From positions 32,501-96,500 of the forward strand of contig NZ_JAEMGS010000014.1 in the NCBI RefSeq assembly GCF_017309075.1: a DNA stretch of 64,000 bases, written 5' to 3'. Below, piece by piece: positions 61,539-64,000 of the stretch (position 1 is its first letter; each line of letters opens with the position of its first letter). The notes beneath the pieces are model-generated. The model worked only from the letters and a program-made list of their open reading frames with translations. It had not been told where the DNA came from and made no database searches. The stretch comes from Motiliproteus sp. SC1-56. Lineage in GTDB: Bacteria; Pseudomonadota; Gammaproteobacteria; Pseudomonadales; Balneatricaceae. The position numbers and the translations under genes are program-made.

Positions 61539-63677
61539 CTAGCCGCCTGCGGCGGAGGGCGTGGACTGAACCGAGGGCAGTTCATCGCCATTCTGCCTAA
61601 GGTCTTCAAAGCTTTCCCGCAACCCGACGAAGGCCAGGATGCCATAAAGAAGCAGCGCCGCGTTGAATCCGGCAAACCCTGCATGGAGCCAGCGTTCGGC
61701 CGTTACGTCTAGGCCGGCCGATATGATCCACTGGAACAGAATCAGGTAGAGGGCCACGACATAAAGTGGAGCCGCGGCCGTTCTGCCCTGGACTTTTGGC
61801 GTTCGACCAAAGGGAATCTTCTCCTTGGTCCAGAACTGCTGCACAGATTTCAGTACCCCGCCCAAGTTAACGGGGATCAGCACCAGGTTAAGGGCGTAGA
61901 CACGCACCATATCGCTGGCACGATACCCCAGTTGGATCAGGTCCCGGCTGTACAGGGCGAAGTAAGGCAGCGCCGTCAGCGGCAGCCACAGGCTCTGGAT
62001 ATTATCCGTCAGCGGCAGCGCGAGGACGATCAACAGCCCTGTATTGACCAGCGCGATTGAGGCCAGGTAATGGATACGCATGAAGGCCTGGGGCAGCTTT
62101 CGCAGCCGGCCCGGGCCGCGGCCAAGAAAGGCCAGTAACTTGGGCAGGATGATCAGGCCACCGTTGGCCCAGCGACGCCGTTGAATAAGCAGCGAGCCGA
62201 AGTCCGGCGGCGTGGCGCTGAAGGCGAGGCGCTCGGGATAGTTGTGCAGTTGCCAGCCGCGATCGATCAGGTCGATGCTGGACTCGGTGTCCTCGATGAC
62301 AGTCCGGTCCTGAATATAACGGCGCACGGTAAAGCCTCGCTCGTCATACTCCTCGGCAATCGCTTCCAGCGCCTCTTTGCGTAGCAGTGCGTTAGCGCCA
62401 ACCCAGAACGTTGAGCCCCAGCCCGTGAAACCCTGGTGGATAATGTACTGAATGTCGGTGGTGGCGCCGGCCACCCGCTCCAGAACGCCGGGCGCACCGG
62501 GAACCGCGCTGTAGGGCGTCTGAACCACGGCCAAGCGCGTATTGGCTGGCTTTTGCATTTCGTGAATAAGGCGCAGCCCGTAGTCGGGCACGATGATACT
62601 GTCGGCATCCAGGGTAATCAGAAACTCAGCGTCAGCGACGCTGAGATCCGCCTCTTCAGCCGGGCACGCCTCCAGCAAGGTACCCTGGGGGCTCTCGACG
62701 TAGCGCAGATGGCTGCCCATGATGCCGATATAACTGTTCAGGTTCATCGCCTTGTTAGGCTCATGAGAGAGGTTCGCAAAGTGCTTGCGTTCAAAGCTGT
62801 CGATTTTGACGTTAAAAAGCGAGGCGAGCCGACGATACTCCCGGGCGACTTGATTGACGTCGAACCGGGCATCACTCGGCGCTTCACGTGAGAGCTCTGC
62901 GGCTCGGCTTGCTAAAGCCAAGGCCTGACGCGCCAGCACCTGCGAGCAGAACAGCTGGTCGGCATGGTCTTCACAGTGCCATTGCTCACGGGTAGCCCCA
63001 AACCACAGGCTCGCCCGTCGATAAAGGCCGACCAGCCGTTGCCGCTCTTCGCAGACGTCCACGTCACCGGCTGCCCGGCGTTGCTCAAACCCGTCAAGCG
63101 CCGCGCTGAATTGCGCGGCCGGCTCTGCCAGCATCTGACAGATGCGCATGGGCAAACTGCGGGCTTCCTCGAGCAGCGCAGCGTCGTGCGACGTGTGCGC
63201 GGTGGGCGGATCATCGATCAGCAAGGTCACCCGCCGGTTGGGGTACTCCTGCAAGACGGCTGACAACAACGTGGCAAGCACCACCCGCGGTTCCTCTTTG
63301 TAACTGGGCACAAGGATCGCCAGCGGGGGCGCATCAGGCTGGTCAAAAACTGCCTCGAGATTCGCTCGGCTGGCGCGGCGGTGACGTTTGGCCCGCTTTA
63401 AGTAGGAGAGGCGGGCAAGCTGATAGACCAGCCCACCGTACACCAGCGCACCGACTATGACGGCAAAGCTGCCGTCGCGGGCCAGCGACAACCACTGCCC
63501 ACGGGCTAATTCCGCCATCAGCAGTGGAGCGATCTCGAAAGTGGCACCGATACACGCCGTCAAAGTGATGGCCAATGCCAAGAGCGTGAGGGCAATCTCT
63601 GTATTGGGGTTTTCGGGAGTGCTTTTTTGCAGGACAGGGGAAACGGGCCGAGCCTTCGGCGACATTACAGCATTCAA
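61539..63677 (-). CDS. Large membrane GT2 glycosyltransferase (cellulose synthase/MdoH-like)
   Basis: This is a 712-residue protein. Two N-terminal membrane segments are followed by a cytoplasmic GT2 domain, with SYKEE and LLIDDPP first, then ITLDADSII (the metal-binding D-x-D), IEDTESS as likely base region, and QRRRW as the Q-x-x-R-W motif. At least four C-terminal membrane segments complete it. About 180 helical residues are inserted between the first motif and D-x-D. The topology fits secreted polysaccharide synthases such as periplasmic glucan or cellulose-type enzymes, but no accessory genes are adjacent, so the product is unknown. Confidence 0.85.
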   Translation of the reverse strand: MNAVMSPKARPVSPVLQKSTPENPNTEIALTLLALAITLTACIGATFEIAPLLMAELARGQWLSLARDGSFAVIVGALVYGGLVYQLARLSYLKRAKRHRRASRANLEAVFDQPDAPPLAILVPSYKEEPRVVLATLLSAVLQEYPNRRVTLLIDDPPTAHTSHDAALLEEARSLPMRICQMLAEPAAQFSAALDGFEQRRAAGDVDVCEERQRLVGLYRRASLWFGATREQWHCEDHADQLFCSQVLARQALALASRAAELSREAPSDARFDVNQVAREYRRLASLFNVKIDSFERKHFANLSHEPNKAMNLNSYIGIMGSHLRYVESPQGTLLEACPAEEADLSVADAEFLITLDADSIIVPDYGLRLIHEMQKPANTRLAVVQTPYSAVPGAPGVLERVAGATTDIQYIIHQGFTGWGSTFWVGANALLRKEALEAIAEEYDERGFTVRRYIQDRTVIEDTESSIDLIDRGWQLHNYPERLAFSATPPDFGSLLIQRRRWANGGLIILPKLLAFLGRGPGRLRKLPQAFMRIHYLASIALVNTGLLIVLALPLTDNIQSLWLPLTALPYFALYSRDLIQLGYRASDMVRVYALNLVLIPVNLGGVLKSVQQFWTKEKIPFGRTPKVQGRTAAAPLYVVALYLILFQWIISAGLDVTAERWLHAGFAGFNAALLLYGILAFVGLRESFEDLRQNGDELPSVQSTPSAAGG

Positions 63678-63860
63678 AGTGGACCTCCATGTTCACTGAA
63701 CCCGGTAGCAAGGCATCAGGTATCGGGTTCGGATAACTCTAGCAGAGAAAGATGACAGTGCTAATTAAGCAAAAGAATAATAAAGTGCCACCTCTTTTTT
63801 CGGCAAGCCAAAATAGATATAAAAACCAGACACTTAAAATCTTACGCGTTGAAAACGAAA

Positions 63861-63887
63861 AACCCCCGGCACAGTGTGCCGGGGGTT
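63861..63887 (-). terminator. rRNA operon terminator
   Basis: The 12-bp perfect stem AACCCCCGGCAC / GTGCCGGGGGTT with a three-base loop is followed on the minus strand by TTTCGTTTTC. It lies about 12 bases after the 5S 3' end. Confidence 0.93.
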
Positions 63888-63899
63888 TCTCAGGATAAG

Positions 63900-64000
63900 G
63901 CGCTTGGCGATGACCTACTCTCACATGGGGAGACCCCACACTACCATCGGCGCTGGACCGTTTCACTTCTGAGTTCGGGATGGAGTCAGGTGGTTCCGGA
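63900..64000 (-). rRNA. rrf: 5S ribosomal RNA, 3' portion
   Basis: The reverse complement contains the diagnostic 5S segments ATCCCGAACTCAGAAGTGAAA, GCGCCGATGGTAGTGTGGGG and CATGTGAGAGTAGGTCATCG, close to E. coli and Pseudomonas 5S. The 5' end lies beyond the window. The rRNA operon therefore runs leftward, with 23S and 16S presumably beyond 64000. Confidence 0.95.

Overview
The window looks like a piece of a GC-rich gammaproteobacterial chromosome. The evidence is DsbB, a single-chain GcvP, YfbR, YciH, ArfB, an NhaR-type regulator, a complete gsp type II secretion operon and a typical gammaproteobacterial 5S rRNA at the right edge. A marine or sediment lifestyle is plausible from the Mrp-type Na+/H+ antiporter, NhaR, pyruvate:ferredoxin oxidoreductase and a metal-oxidase cluster. 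I cannot assign a genus from the sequence alone.

Layout. 1-17.9 kb is mostly housekeeping and small hypothetical genes: membrane proteins, dsbB, gcvP, lipoproteins, a Fur-box-controlled micro-ORF with a Sel1 protein, a MoxR ATPase with a CoxE-like VWA protein, chaC, a secreted protein, yfbR, ppk1, a YegS-type lipid kinase, yciH and arfB. 18.4-22.9 kb is a four-gene pyruvate:acceptor oxidoreductase operon whose last gene fuses a GltD-like flavoprotein to a bis-4Fe-4S ferredoxin. 23.4-32.2 kb is an eight-gene Mrp-like antiporter operon followed by a two-domain UspA and nhaR. A good LysR box (ATC-N9-GAT) lies upstream, and a convergent CBS-domain gene follows. 33.2-35.3 kb holds an orphan CofD-like gene of the GAK type and a GntR/FadR-type regulator with a clean palindromic operator.

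35.5-48.5 kb is the most interesting block. It is a minus-strand cluster headed by a giant 2091-residue secreted multicopper oxidase of the MofA/MnxG/McoA (bacterial Mn(II) oxidase) type. It is followed by a YVTN-like beta-propeller protein, two Sco copper chaperones, a cytochrome c fused to a periplasmic ligand-binding domain, and a parvulin-type prolyl isomerase. An orphan OmpR-type regulator with an atypical receiver lies immediately upstream of the oxidase gene. Three phased 11-bp A/T-rich repeats sit between the regulator and the oxidase. Strong intercistronic hairpins, one with a UUCG tetraloop in the transcript, separate the oxidase from its partners.

50-60.4 kb is a gspEFGHIJKLM-(C-like)-D type II secretion operon on the same strand, about 1.5 kb from the oxidase block. 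It is an obvious candidate for exporting the oxidase, because the oxidase carries a Sec and not a Tat signal. 60.5-64 kb holds a Sel1-repeat protein, a large membrane GT2 glycosyltransferase, and the 3' end of an rRNA operon (5S plus terminator) running leftward.

Working model (inference): the oxidase is folded with help from the prolyl isomerase, loaded with copper by the two Sco proteins, and coupled to periplasmic electron carriers through the cytochrome c fusion and the propeller. It is then exported to the outer surface by the Gsp system. Most ORFs opposite these high-GC genes, some more than 700 codons long, are frame shadows and were left out.
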